Assembly: GCA_965153455.1 (NCBI GenBank) | Contig: OZ234496.1 | Location: 20,762,304-20,826,303, forward strand | Origin: Sphagnum compactum | Taxonomy: Eukaryota; Bryophyta; Sphagnopsida; Sphagnales | DNA: 64,000 nt | Direction of reading: 5' to 3' | The notes under the pieces: model-generated | What the model saw: the letters and a program-made list of their open reading frames with translations, nothing else | The model's database searches: none | What the model was told of the DNA's origin: nothing | Program-made: the position numbers and the translations under genes | In this document: positions 25,760-38,466 of the stretch, in pieces | Position numbering within the stretch: position 1 is the first letter of the stretch | Layout: each line of letters opens with the position of its first letter

Positions 25760-26664
25760 TTTGTTTTTGGCAGAGATTTCACCATCACTGAAGCTTGCCG
25801 CTGCAGCTTGATTGTTGTTCTTGTAGTGTGGATGTAATTGAGTTGTGGCATTACAAGCAAGGTTCATTTCGTTTGTCTTCACTTTTCTTTCTTTTGTTTA
25901 TGTTGTTGCTGGTTACTTGTTTTTTATTCTACTTCTGATTACTTTGTGAAACATTGATTTTTTGTTCTGCATTTTAGAATTTTTGCAGAACAACCTTTTG
26001 TGTGCTAAAAAAGAAGAGGACTGAAACTTTTTTTTACATCAAAGAACCTTTCCAAGTGTCTCTCTCTCTTGCAGTGATATCAATTTCATACTACAAAGGC
26101 CAAAAAGATAATGATTTTCCTTGCAACAGACACCTTTGGCAAGAGAGAGGACAAAGAGAACCTTTCCAAGCCCAATCTTGCAGTGATATATCAAATTGAT
26201 ACTGCAAGGCCCACAATGATATCAGAAATTGTGCACAAGCAAGGCCCACCTTCCAAAGATCCACTGAACAACACAGTCATACCATATAGTTGGATGAGAA
26301 TTTTGGGCGTGTAGCATCAATTTCTTCAATATCAAAGACATGACTTCCAGAGTTTCCCAGACTAAGAACTTCAAGAGAATGTGTTCAGGTACTGGTTTCT
26401 TCGTCTGGCTATACTATCTTTTGCTCCTCTAGCAAATACCAGAAGCTACTTTCCTGGATGACCACATGCTTGTGCAGTACAGCTTGTGCTGTACATCTTG
26501 CCCTGACATCTGTAACCTAACTGGCAAACACAAGTCTAAAACCTTGAGCATCAGAGATATTTCTTTATTCAAGGTCTTCTCACCTAAAACTGTTTTGTGA
26601 GGAAAAACAAGAAAAATTTGTTGAAGGTACATGTGCCTGACCTGGTGCTGCTACTTTGTTGTTG
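25760..26664. other. Gap between the MTB upstream region and BAT1-like 3' end
   Basis: The right part must include the 3' untranslated region of the minus-strand permease gene. A 67-codon plus-strand open frame starting with ATG (26111-26314, containing 'KENLSKPNLAVIYQID') has ordinary composition but no recognisable family. Two short copies of 'AACCTTTCCAAG' with 'TTGCAGTGATAT' (about 26046-26080 and 26159-26192) indicate a local duplication of about 115 bp period. Confidence 0.45.
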
Positions 26665-29171
26665 CTACTCAGTCACTGAAAATATTTCTCGAACTGGACC
26701 TTTGAACCAGTGACGAGCATCAAGTGTCCACCAACCCATAATTATAGTCAATGTGATCCCAAGCACAACGGGTGCGTAATTGAAGGTCTCCAAGCGGATA
26801 GGGTACTGAGTGGGAAGAAGGAAAATAACACACGTGTAGCAGATCCAGAGGAATGCAACCAAGCAAATTCCTCGGCTTGCTCTGCCAAGGTTGAACGGAC
26901 CTGGTCTAAAATCCTCAGAGTGGATGACCAATCGTGCAAAGATGGGTACCGCATACCCACCCACCCACCCAATGGTGCAAATCGATGTTATGGCAGTGAA
27001 GACGATATCAAGCTTGAGTAGGGGAAGGCCAAGGAGCATGGCAAATGCTGCTGAAATCCACACTGCATTTGCTGGAACTTGAAAACGCGGATCAATTTTC
27101 CGCCACAGTCTTGAGTATGGCACTCCTCCATCCCGTGACAGAGCATACACCTGAGAAAACTTGGTGTTAATTTATGGTTTATTTTCCATGACCGGTAGTC
27201 ACATAGAGTTTCCACTTTGTAAGAAGCTGAAGCTCAATCTAGCTGACAAGACATTTTGCAATGCCCTCATGGGTATTGAAAGTGGGCCCCCCTTTAAAAG
27301 AAAAGAGACTTACAACACGGGCAGCACTTGTGGTGATGGAGAGACCACCGAAGAAAAATGATCCCCAAATCACAATCAACAAAGCAATTGCACCAAAGGA
27401 GCTTTCATAGCGTCCCTGAAATGCATCAAAAAGAATCTGAGCTGGAACAAAGCGTCCTGCTGTTTCATTCATTGGGTCATACAAATACTTCGGATCCTGA
27501 ATGCTGAATGTGAGAGCAAGAATATACCCCCACCCAAATACAGAGATCAAAGCAATGCTTGACAGGATGGCAATTGGGCCATTAATATCAGCACCTTTTG
27601 TCTCTTCTGTTAAGTGTGCTGCTGCATCAAAGCCGAAAAGAGAGTACTGGCTGACCAACCATGACAGTACAATGGCATACACTGGGTTTGTAATGCCTGT
27701 GATAGCAGGTGATGTCTCAAAATGTGTGAAAACATAGGAGGCAGGTTGTGTTGTGATTGCTACCAATGGCAACATGATGACTATTAATGTCCCTCCCATT
27801 ACCTGCCAGAAAACCCTAAACATTAGCAAACCCTAAAGTTTCAAACATTTACTGGGGTTGGTTCATTGTAGTGCATAAAATGGTCAAATGCAAAATAGAG
27901 AGAGTAAAGATCAGAGTCCTAAAGAGTTATTTACTTGGATTCATAGAAACCTTTGAGCACTTCTTAGGAGAGGAGGAAGTAGTTGGCAAAAGACTGAAAT
28001 TGGCTAATGAATGTATATAAGGACTGCCTCCCTCACCCTTCTCTCTTTGGGAGAGAGAGCACAAAGTTACCTGCCACCAGATGGAGACCGTATCGATCAA
28101 TGCTATGATGTTCAGAGCAAAAGTGTTGAGCAATGCCCATATGAGGCAAAGTGCAATGTAAATTGTTAAGAAGACGCTACGTGGTGCAAAGTATCCCCCA
28201 TGCTTATTGGTTCCTGTTGACAAAAGAATTATATTTTGCAGCGTTTGTGTGCCTGCATATGCCTATTATCACACCCCCGCTGTGGTCATGATTAATAAAG
28301 CAATTGCCGACCACTTAACCCTAACATAACCAGATGGATCAGTAAAGGAGCTTGGGAACCAGAAAGCACAGGACAACAAGAAGATGCACATACCTGAGTG
28401 CTGATGCCTGCAATCAAACCAATGGTCTCAAGCCATGCACAAATCCACGATGCCAATGGTCCCCATTTACGCCCTGCTAAATGTGCTGCCCAAAAATAGA
28501 GCGATCCTGTTGTCTGTCACAGTTCAATGATTCAGCTGTTGAATGAGAAATACCAGGTCTCCAGTCATGTGACCATCATCATCAGTGATCGAGAAAAAGA
28601 TTGAGCCTCTCAGAACAAAAGAAGTCAAGAAAAAGGTGGAAGATGATGTTGATGATGATGATGATGAGTACTGGAAGGTGAAGAGAGCTTACAGGGAAGG
28701 AGGAGCAAATTTCAGCCATTGCGAAGCCCATGAACCAAGTAAAGAAGGTGACAACCACCCATCCCCACACTAATCCCACAGGGCCTGCATATCTGAAGCT
28801 ATTTCCATAAAGGGGAGTAATCCCGGTAAACAATGTCATAGTGGAGAATGCAATTGCCAGACACTTGAAGAGTGTCTGCACATCCAGTGAAATCAACAAC
28901 ATTAGATGTGGAAAATTTGCATCCAATTTGGCAGAGAGAACAAAATTCTGTCTGAGGACCATCTGTGATTCATAGAAGTGCATGCAAGATCTTGTCTCAT
29001 AGTGTCACAAAAGAGACAGACTCCAGAGATGACTCCAATTGCTGAGCTACTCCACAACCAAAATAAGATAGAAAAAAGGGAGGTAGCGGTGTCACTGATT
29101 TCAATTACCATCTCACGACGCAGTTCTTGCTTGTATCCAAGCTCGTTAAGCCGCCGTTCGCCGGAATCCAT
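26665..29171 (-). CDS. BAT1: BAT1/GABP-like amino-acid permease (APC superfamily)
   Basis: Orthologue of the plant bidirectional amino-acid transporter BAT1 (also described as a GABA permease), a multi-pass membrane carrier for amino acids. I place six coding exons at 29171-29109, 28875-28693, 28513-28394, 28262-28071, 27802-27314 and 27150-26665, all with GT/AG introns and in phase. They give 510 aa, close to the roughly 516 aa I recall for Arabidopsis. Family blocks appear in order: N-terminal 'RLNELGYKQELRREM', 'TMTLFTGITPLYG', 'WVVVTFFTWFMGFAMAEICS', 'TTGSLYFWAAHLAG', 'NTFALNIIALIDTVSIWWQ', 'SQYSLFGFDAAAHLTEET', 'GLSITTSAARV' joined to 'VYALSRDGG', and 'TSICTIGWVGGYAVPIFARL'. The start at 29169-29171 matches the family N-terminus, although the frame stays open further upstream. 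Intron 2 carries a GAT microsatellite (about 28646-28668). Confidence 0.95.
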
Positions 29172-29990
29172 TTCAATTTCAACAGCAACCGGCAAGAGGG
29201 CAGTCTTCGCAGCTGCAAGCTCCGCTTCTCCATTTTCTTCCACCTCTCCATCTCTCTCCTTCGGCCTCGACGACGCTAGCTCTTCCAGCTTGAACGTTCT
29301 TTTCCACCAAAGCTGCCCAGAGAAAACACACTGCAAAAACCTCAAACCCACACAAATAGTTCCTTTCTCGAAGAATCCCTGCAAACTCCCCCCACTCCTT
29401 CCTCCTCCGCAAAATCCTCACAAAGTCGACCTATCACAAAGCATACACACACACATACTCTCTCTCTCTCTCTCTCTCTGTGTCTGTGTGTCTCTCTTTC
29501 TGTGCCTATTTCTCTCGGGCAACAAATACTCAAGAGCAACGAAGAGGCAGAATACTAGACAACGAACGCTGCACCGCAAAACCTCTCCAACAAAAAATAA
29601 AAATAAATAAAAACGATGAAAGAAAACTAAGGAAATTTCAGATTGATTCGCCGGCAGCAGCAGAGTGCATCAACTGATTCTTGGTCTTATAGTCTCCCCT
29701 TCTGTGTGCTTCGCAGATCAGCAAATCCGCAAGACATTTATTTGAGCCCTGGTTCTTCTTCCGTCTCTTCTGTCGAAAACACAAGCTCGCCGCAAACACA
29801 CTCAAAGGTTCTCTCTCGAAGGATAGGACTCTCTTCTGTGCGCTGTGTCTGTATTGTACCGTGTACGTACATACATACGTACGTATCTATACGACATATA
29901 TATATATATTATTATATGTATCTGTGTATGTATTGTATTGTGTATGTATGAAAATAATGGAAAACACTAAACAAATATTAAACAAACAAG
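29172..29990 (-). promoter_or_regulatory. 5' flank of the BAT1-like gene
   Basis: Upstream of the permease start. It holds CA and then CT microsatellites (about 29443-29480) followed by TG/TC-rich DNA, and TACG/TA repeats around 29860-29950. CT-rich tracts are frequent in plant core promoters and leaders, so a transcription start near 29,450-29,700 is plausible. No direct evidence for it. Confidence 0.4.
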
Positions 29991-31865
29991 TAATGTGCTA
30001 GAACCCTAGAACTCTATTTATTTGTTAATATGAGGATATGTAATAATATATGACAAATATTTTTTATGTGTTAAATGGAAATGAAGTTTGTAGTTTTTAA
30101 TTCAATATGGGCAAAATTGCATGGGGAGGGACATTAGTCAAAAAAATAAAAAATACGGGAATAAAAATACAGAGTGCAATATATTGGTTATGAGGTAAGA
30201 ATTATAAGTTAATTAGTTCAAAAATAGGGTGATATATATTTCGAAAGCCATACTTTAATAATATAAGTTCTGTGTAAATTTGTAATATTAGAAAAATTTT
30301 ATTTTAAAAAAATAGCATGTGCCTTATAAAATAAAGGAATTAGTTATTAGTAGGTTCAATTATTATGATGACATTCATGTGAATGCCTTTATTTCCATGT
30401 TTTTTGAAATTTGATTTTTAAATGGGATGGGTGAAATGCCTAGGTTTTTGCAAGTTACTAATTTCTAAATAGAAGCTATAACAAATTTGGCACATCACAA
30501 TACCAAAATAATAATGGCATTCAAAAATAATAATGAATTGTAGATTGTTGGCATTCTAAAGGGGTTTATCTTGTGCAAATCTTCTTCCACTTCAGAACCT
30601 GCAAATTGTGAGCATCCATATTACCACCAACACACATCTTGTGGCCAACATTTCACATAATTGAAACTATTTTAATTAACTTTGAGATGTTTTGTAAAAC
30701 TTGCTCGCCACACTTATTTCGATAAATAAAACCTAGAAAGTGCCAATGGCACACCTTTGGAAAAATGAGAAAAAAACATTGATTCATACTTGTTTTTTAA
30801 AAGATTTAATAAACTTATTATATGTGAAGAAACGTCCCAAATAATCAAATGTATCATAAGGTTATTACTTATATTATCATAAACTTATTATATTGCATTC
30901 AAATTTTCTAAAAATTTGCCCGAGGGGGGACACTTAATGTTATTTTTGTCACATATGAGCGATTATCATGGGGGGTATTAGATTTTGGATTTATATTTCC
31001 CCCACCCTATTATTATCGAATTTTTTAATATGCACATATTTTAGTCGCCCTATATTTTAATTTTAATTTTTTTAGAATCAAATTTTAGTGCCTTATATTA
31101 CTTTAATTTTTTAGATTTACAAAGTTCAAAATTAGAAAAATTTGAAGGTTAAAGCAAAAATGAAAGCATGGAATGTAATTGAAATGAAAAAAATTATAAT
31201 TTACAAAATTTTATTAGTAACAAATTCATCTAGAGAATTTGCATCAATACAATCTAACCAATAGATGTCTTTTTCCTTCTCATAGTTCATATCGACAATA
31301 TATATAATAGAATTTGCATCCACCCAATTAATATCAATTACATCATACTTAAATTTAAGATTATCACATGATTTACTAAACTAGTTTAATAACACCATGA
31401 TAACAGGACCCCCAATTGAAAAAAAAAAATGTACAAACATGCGCTTGAACTTTCAAAGGAAAGAAACAAGGTTTTTTTGTAAAAAGACATCGCCATAGCC
31501 TCCTATAACCCTAAAGTTTAAAACCCTAATTGTTAGAAATGTCAGACTTAAAATTTTAAACAATTTGTTTCCATGTATATAAGATGTTAGAATAGAATCC
31601 AACTTGAGTTAGTGGTTTTCCAACCCAAATTGTGCCCCTAAAATTGAGGCATACACATTGCAAACTTTTGGTACAAAAATTCCTTTAACTTCATACATGC
31701 AAAATGTGGTAAAAAAACCATATCTTTTATGTTTGATAATGTAACCACAAAACCATAAGTACTAAAAGGCCCATATCTCTACTCTTCCATAATGTAACTT
31801 TTTTTTCCCCCATTCCTTGATTGTTGTGTAAAAGGGGAAAGTTTTCAACTTATAAAATTTTTGTG
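29990..31865. other. AT-rich intergenic DNA
   Basis: No gene, tandem array or bounded mobile element is recognisable. Composition is strongly A/T with short homopolymers. The right end leads directly into the hAT transposase remnant. Confidence 0.6.
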
Positions 31866-32395
31866 CATACATCTAGACCACCAAGTTCAAATGTGTGGTC
31901 AAGCAATTGTGGAGCTTGGACTTCATGAAGTTAATTGTGGAGAAAATTTTCTCATCTTCCACATTGCTTACAACCATGACAATGGCAATCTCCACAAGCT
32001 TCAAAAACTTTGACAACTTTTGAACCAAAACAACATTTGAAGCTAATCGTGCCCACATATTTGTTGTTGGGTTGTAATCAAATGGTGGATGTAGAGCACC
32101 ATGATTGTTCTTCTTCATGGTTATAGAAAAACAGATGATTGTTGGTCAAGTAATGCACCGTCGAACAAACCAACAACCAAAGTACCATTGAGGCCTTTTG
32201 ACTTGGGATGGCAAAATTTTGCTTTCAAAGTTGTTAAATGCCTAGCAAGTGGCCTTTGCATTAGGTGCTTCCCAATATTGGGGATAAATAATCCCAATTG
32301 CATTCATGAGGTCATGGGTAGAAAAATGCACTATGAGAAATTGTGTCCATTGAAATCACACTACCTTGCAATTAAAACTCAAAAAACAACTTGTA
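31866..32395 (-). pseudogene. hAT transposase remnant (C-terminal dimerisation region)
   Basis: Read on the minus strand, 32118-31873 encodes 'LVEIAIVMVVSNVEDEKIFS' and then 'INFMKSKLHNCLTTHLNLVV'. That is the pattern of the hAT C-terminal dimerisation domain in plant hAT proteins ('..SVEDER.FS.L.F.K.KLRN.L..HL..VV'). Just upstream, 32395-32121 encodes in shifted frames pieces such as 'CDFNGHNFS', 'IIYPQYWEAPNAKAT', 'FCHPKSKGLNGTLV' and 'DQQSSVFL', which continue the same protein. Stops and frame changes interrupt it. No terminal inverted repeats or zinc-finger end are seen, so only a decayed 3' portion remains. Confidence 0.75.
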
Positions 32396-32399
32396 TATA

Positions 32400-33286
32400 A
32401 CTATTCTTTAAACTTGTGATCAATAGCTGCTATAGTTTAAATTTAAGTTTTACCGGCGAGTGATTGTTAAATTTAAAACAATGCTACGTATGGTATAAAT
32501 AGAAGGATGTGAAAATTGACATAAAGGTATTTTTGAAACTTCTTGGAAATTTTTTGAACTTATTGGAGCCTCTTTCTTCTTTAATTTGTAAGATCACTTC
32601 TTGCTTGTATTTTTGGTCTATGAACATAATCATTTAGACTTTGATATTTTTACTTCTTTCAATTTGCTATGTAAATGATAAAATCTAAACCATAATTAGG
32701 AAGCTTAAAGACAAGAAATCCTAAATTTAAGAAGAATACAAAAAAACCCTTAACAATGTTTTAGGGAGAGAGTTGATAAGGAAGTGTAAGTCCAATCTCT
32801 AAGTCTAAAATCTAAGTTTGATCTAAAGTACAAATCTAAAATCTAACTGTACATGTGGATTTGTGAAGTATGTGAATGATTATGTTATGCTTTGTTTCAT
32901 GTTTGATCAAAAATTTTTTGTGACTATTGTGTAGTTTATAGTTTAACATTTAGACTAGGGGATGAGAGAGGAAGAACATAATGTTGGTACAAGCTAGAGT
33001 TTAGTGCCATAAGCATGTGCAAATTTTGAAATGAACCACCTTGTGATTTAGATTTGTGATTAGATTTGTTTTTGCTAATCTTGATGTTATGTCAAATTTT
33101 TAATTCACAACCCTAAATACATACTGTAACCCAACCCACCTCCTTTTCAAAAACCTTAAACCACTAAACCCAATCTACCACATGTATTGGGGAAAGCAAC
33201 AAGAACCTTATTCAAAGGTTCTAGCAAGATGGATTCTTTAAAAATAACCTTACCTGGAGGTTCTACTAAAAAAAAGTGTATCTAAA
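32400..33286. other. AT-rich intergenic DNA
   Basis: No gene recognised. A short A/T/C repeat of 'AAATCTAA' and 'AAGT' type occurs around 32790-32850. Confidence 0.55.
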
Positions 33287-33288
33287 AA

Positions 33289-33575
33289 AACTTGCAACTC
33301 AAATTTTCTCCTTTAACACCCACCTTATCAGATGGAGCCCTACCCAGAACTTGCAACTCAAAATCTTGCATTTTACACCCACCTCAATCAGATGGAGCTC
33401 TACCCAAAACTTGCAACTCAAAATCTTTTACACCCACCTTGATCAGATGGAGTTCAACCAAGAAATTGCAACTCAATTTTTTTGCATTTTACACCCACCT
33501 CAATCAGATGGAGCTCTACCAAGAAACTGCAACTCAGTTTTTTTACATTTTACACCCACCTTGATTAGCTCTATT
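33289..33575. repeat. Five-unit tandem repeat, about 55-64 bp
   Basis: Each unit runs through 'TTGCAACTCA', a T-rich spacer, 'TTTTACACCCACCT', 'ATCAGATGGAG' and 'TCTACC'. Unit starts are near 33291, 33353, 33411, 33466 and 33529. Units differ by substitutions and small indels and the last is truncated at the 3' end. The array ends about 200 bp beyond the NF-YC stop codon, so it is in the 3' flank or 3' untranslated region of that gene. Confidence 0.85.
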
Positions 33576-33771
33576 GAAGCACCAAAGAACACTCCTTGGA
33601 CCACACAAGGAGCCCAGCCATTACATTTGCATGAGTGACTGATTAGGGGGAGACACAAAGGTTGGTTTCCTGATCCTTAACATGCACCACTGCGCTTTTC
33701 TTTCCTGGTTTCTGTTGCAGCCAGAGAAAACACAAAAACACAAGAGTGTCCACAGAGATAGATTTCAGGTG

Positions 33772-35053
33772 TCAACTGTTCGGTGGCATGCCAGCTTGAG
33801 AGTTAGCCATATGTGCTTGCTGCTGCCACAAATTTTGCTGCATGGGTTGCTGCTGAGGAATGTAGGACTGCTGCTGTTGCTGCTGTTGCTGTTGGTACAG
33901 TGATGGATCGATAGCCATTGTTGGTCTTGTGACCATCATAGCTGAGCCCATCATGGATGGAGAACCCATGGCTTGTTGTTGCTGTGGCAAAACTGAAGCA
34001 ATGGGAGCACCCATAGTACCACCCTGTGCCAGACCTGGACCTTGTTGTGGCATATAATACACACCCTCATAACTCACAGGGCTACCACCAACAGGCATCA
34101 TGACACTGGCGCCATGATGCTGCATCATGCCTTGAAGTCCAACATCTTCCTTGTTGATGAGTTCGTCTCGAGGCACAATGTCCACCAAGAAATCAAAGAT
34201 GTCAGTTCGGGTAATGGCAGCTGCAATGTCATTCTTCTGCAATGTGCGCCGCTTGTTCTCTTCAGTGTGGATCCATGAGCGCAATGTGAGCTCCAAGATG
34301 AACATTTCACATGCCTTGGCAAACAATACTGGTGCCTCTGCCGATATCATTCTCACATCCTCATCTGCCTTCATTATCTTCTTGATCCGTGCAAGTGGCA
34401 GTTGATGATTCTTGAAGTCATTCACCTGCCATCATCCAAAAATTGTTCTACACATGTCAGAGATTCTTACACAGATTATTACACACCAGACTCTTACATA
34501 TATTCTATGCATATGCTTATGAAGATTCTTATACAGATTCTGCCTTGCACCAGGCTCCTCCCAATGCAACAACAATCTCTTGGACCTTCCACCAAAAGGC
34601 AGCAGTAGTGCAAGAGATCAACAAGAGAACTAAAATCCATGATGTGCAACAATGGGGTTTGGTCTGTGTCTATCTTCTCTTCTTCTGCTGCTTCTTCTTC
34701 TTGTTCTTCCTCTTTAAGTCTTACGAGGGAGCAGGAGGAGGAGAAGAAGAAAGAATTGGAGCAAGATTTGTGAAGTTGCAGAAGATTGGGGGGGGGGCAA
34801 TGAATTTGGAACAGACCTGCTCAATCTCACTCATTTGACCCTGCCAGAACATTTGAAGCTGCTGCTGTTGGTGTTGCTGCAGATGGTGATGGCTCAACTG
34901 CTGCTGCTGCTGCTGCTGGGCTACAGTTGTGGGGTAATTCGCCTGTCCTTGCTGAGCTTGAGCTGGATTTCCTTCTGGAACTGATGATGCAATAGCCTGA
35001 GGTTGTTGATGGTATTGGGATTGCTGCATTCCTGGGTTCTGGGTATACTGCAT
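33772..35053 (-). CDS. NF-YC: NF-YC (CCAAT-binding HAP5-type) transcription factor subunit
   Basis: This is the C subunit of the heterotrimeric CCAAT-box factor, a histone-fold protein that pairs with NF-YB and then recruits NF-YA in the nucleus. Two coding exons, 35053-34817 and 34425-33772, flank a phase-0 GT/AG intron and give 296 aa. The histone fold lies at about residues 84-168: '[20 protein letters not shown]', '[20 protein letters not shown]', '[20 protein letters not shown]' and '[15 protein letters not shown]'. The N-terminus (residues 1-79, with Q runs at 46-52 and 59-67) and the C-terminal third (a Q-run near residue 255-265) are glutamine-rich, as in plant NF-YC. The ATG at 35051-35053 fits the usual N-terminal length. 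A 31-codon ATG frame lies upstream at 35188-35093 and would be a uORF if transcribed. Confidence 0.95.
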
Positions 35054-35329
35054 TTCTGCTATAGCCTATAGGCTACCACTACTACTACACCTTCAGCTGG
35101 ATGCAAAAAACGAAGGAGAGGGAGCGAAGGGGGACTGGCGCTGCAAAAGTTCAAACAGACGAGGAGGGGAAGGTCCAAGACATGACATCAAATTCCGCCA
35201 AAACCAAAACAGAATTCGCACTTTTTGGGGGGAAAAAGAAAACAGAAGGAAAACAAAGCGCTGCGAGGCTGAGACAATCCGCAACTCCAAAGTGGCAACA
35301 GGAGATGGAATTGGAGAGCGATGGAATCT

Positions 35330-35450
35330 CTTCTGAGGCACGCACTGAGCGAGCGCGCGAGCGAGCGAGCGGAGGACGCCGCCGTCGCGGGCGTCGCGGG
35401 GACGGGCCGGGCGGGCGAGCGGGGAGGCCTTATCCGAGAGCCAGAGTCTG
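35330..35450 (-). promoter_or_regulatory. CpG-rich promoter/leader of NF-YC
   Basis: A sharp GC-rich island with GCGAGCGAGCGAGC-type repeats and many CpGs lies 280-400 bp upstream of the NF-YC start, in otherwise AT-rich DNA. This is the likely promoter or 5' leader. Transcription start not determined. Confidence 0.5.
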
Positions 35451-35549
35451 GCACGTGTCTGTTTTCCATTCGTCTCTTTCTTTTTTATCCAATTTTCTAT
35501 CTATCCTCCCAAATCCAAAAGACTTGGGTAAAAACTAAAAACAACTGAT

Positions 35550-38255
35550 CTGCTCTTTTACTTCTTCCCTTTTGTTTTTCACTTTCCTTTGTATTATTTT
35601 ACTCCTCTCTTTCCCAAGTGACTTTTCCCCTCAAGTTTTTGGGTGACTTTTAGATTAATTTAACTCTAGATTAATCAGTGCATTTAGATTAATTTAACTC
35701 TAGATTGAGGGATTCAAAACAAAGGTGAAAATTTAAATGACAAATCCCAATGACACCTAAATTCTAGAGAGAGTATTCAAATCTTTTGAAATCAAAGGGT
35801 TAATATATTAACTTCCTTATTCCACCCTAATTTCAACCCCTATCTTGAAAAATTCAAGATATTTGTTCCAGGGGATTTAAAATATTTCAAAGAATTTATT
35901 TTCTCCTTAACCCCAATGACATGTCACTTGCCAACTCATTGTTTGGGTTATTTTATTCCTTTTGTTAGAATTGGAAAAAAAAACAGGTTTAATTGATTTT
36001 CATAGTTTATTCCACAAATCCAGCTCTAGACGCATTGTGGTCATTTTAGTAGTTTGTAATTAGTGACATTGCCCCAATGGCTTATTTGAAGGGTTGGGTT
36101 GTTATAGTTTGCACCATAGTTTTTAAGTTTTTTTTTATTCGACATCTTTTTTCTTGGAAGCCATAGATTAGGTTGATGATAACACTTTCTTTTTCAACAA
36201 CAATTCAAATTGGCTTACAACCTTTTGTCATCCTTAGTGCATGGTTGTCTTCTACCAAAAATTAAACAATGTAAAACTCAACAAGTCAATCAATTTAAGG
36301 ATTCCATTTCATAGTGTCGGCACTATCACACCCATGGTGGCCTTCTTCAACATGCTATTTGGAAAGATGCATGATGTTTCTTGAACTTACTTCCCTTCAT
36401 GTTTTGGCATTAGCATAGGCACATGGTCTACAACTCAACTTATCTTTGCAATATTTTGTTTGGTTTTTGCAAAATTCCACATCATTTTGAACTTGATAAA
36501 AAAAACTCCTGCATCCTTCAATCACAAGAGTCCCCAAATGTGTGTGTACATAACCCATTGATCCAATGGGTGTCCACCTTTTGCAATGTGCTTATGATAA
36601 TGAATGTGTAAAAACATGTGATGTAATGTATCACCTAATATGCAAGACAATTTGCATCCATCATTCGTGAGGTCAACTTTCATGTGAGATGAAAGCAATG
36701 ACACGTGTTTCTTTTAGCCACACTCAATTACTTTTGACAATGTTATCCTTTCCAAGGATGGAGTTTACACTTTAGTCAATGCTGTCTAATTGAACCAACA
36801 TGCACAAACTTATTTCCCCCATCATGTTTTACATGAAGATTCACTATTTTAGAAATAACACATGCAAAAGAAAAGAGTTATCATGACCAACACTTAATAA
36901 ATCAATTCTTCTCTTTTGCAATTGAGGTTTTAAAATGTTGCATGAACAAGCAAATGATTTTTTACATGATTACACCAATGCAACTTGGGTTATGAAAGGA
37001 TTAAATGGTTTTCCACTTTCCACCTAGACTTCATTTTCTTTTGCCAACAAGTTTCCATGACTTTTCAAAAAATGCAAACATTTTTTATTTTAAGTTGAGT
37101 AGAGATAGTGGGTTTAGACATCTTTCAAACTTCCTTCACCTTCCCAAATTCACTTTTCATTTCCAATGTTGACTTGCTATAAAAAATTCCTATTTGAATT
37201 AGGATATTTGTTACTAGTCCCTTTTCTTCGAGATATGAGGTGTCACAATTCAACTTGGATATAGGTCCTTTGTTTTTGTTTTTCACTTCTTCTCAATTTG
37301 ATGAGTGTCTATTGATAAAGTTTGAAAGGGTTACATCATTGTTCTACTTTTACTTTCTTTTATATTATTGTAGTTTTCATCACTACTATTGTATTTAAGA
37401 ATTTAAAATTCATCACATTTTATTTTACTTGGGCTCCTTGTTACTGTGCATTATTAATGATGACGATTTGATGAAAAATGAATTGATTTTTTGAAAATTA
37501 GGTTCCATTTAAATGAAAATATTGAATGTCATTGCATGCAATTTGAATTGAATTGAATTGGATTGAAATCTTCAATTTAATGGAATTTGATTGATTTGAT
37601 TTGAATTTATTTGAATTGATGTAATTTCTTGATTCCAAAATAAATGGATTTGTTGTAACATGTATTCAATTTGGTGTGTTGAATCATAGTTAACCAATTT
37701 GCATTATATGGCATTTTAGGCATTTTATTAAAAAAAATTCAACAAAATGTGGTTTTTCCTATCAGGGCTCGTGTGTGAGATAAATTTTGTGGTTTCATTC
37801 ATTATCATCAATGTAAAATATGTGGTGTTTAAAGCACCGCACTTTATAAATTGCAAATTAGTGGAGCACCACAACACAATTTATGCCATGACATGTGCCC
37901 AAAGTTGAACTTTGGTAACTAATTTATAAAGGTGGGCCAAATGGAAGCACAATCTTTCATGATTTTATTTTGGGATTACAAACTTCTTTTTGGGGTGAGG
38001 TTGAATGTTTTGGTTCATGGACAAATCAAAGTTGTTCATTGTAAAAAAAATATAAAGTATGGGATGCACCTCACAACTACTGAACATAACCAACAATTTA
38101 GACACTTATTACCTATCCATCAACATTAGATAAAAACTTGGGCTCCATGTTGTTGCGCATTACTAGTGACATTCAACCTTTTTTTTTCTTATCATGTTCC
38201 CATTTGGTTTTCAATATCTTGTTATTATTTATATCAATTTCAAATTTAATTTCAA
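35550..38255. other. AT-rich intergenic DNA
   Basis: No gene supportable. Short direct repeat 'TTAGATTAATTTAACTCTAGATT' occurs twice at about 35651-35705 with small differences. The rest shows only short chance ORFs. Confidence 0.6.
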
Positions 38256-38261
38256 TTATAC

Positions 38262-38466
38262 CATAGTAGTGACATACGAAATACGAGTATTTTTCGAAGG
38301 TGCTAAAAAAGAAGTATTTTCAAGTATTTTTTTAAAAAAATTATAAAAATACAAAGGCTTGAAAATTGGCCTTTGTATCAAGTATTTTCAAGTATTTTTA
38401 AAAAAGCCCAAAAAAACGTAAAATACGCGTATGTTTGAATCGAATTGAGAGTATGTCACTACTATG
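38262..38466. mobile_element. hAT-like MITE, 205 bp, with terminal inverted repeats
   Basis: The left end CATAGTAGTGACATAC (38262-38277) is the exact reverse complement of the right end (38451-38466). Flanking 8-mers AATTATAC (38254-38261) and AATTATAT (38467-38474) agree at seven of eight positions, consistent with an 8-bp target-site duplication as made by hAT transposases. The interior is AT-rich, non-coding and partly self-complementary ('TACAAAGGC' and 'GCCTTTGTA'), so the element is non-autonomous. Confidence 0.75.
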
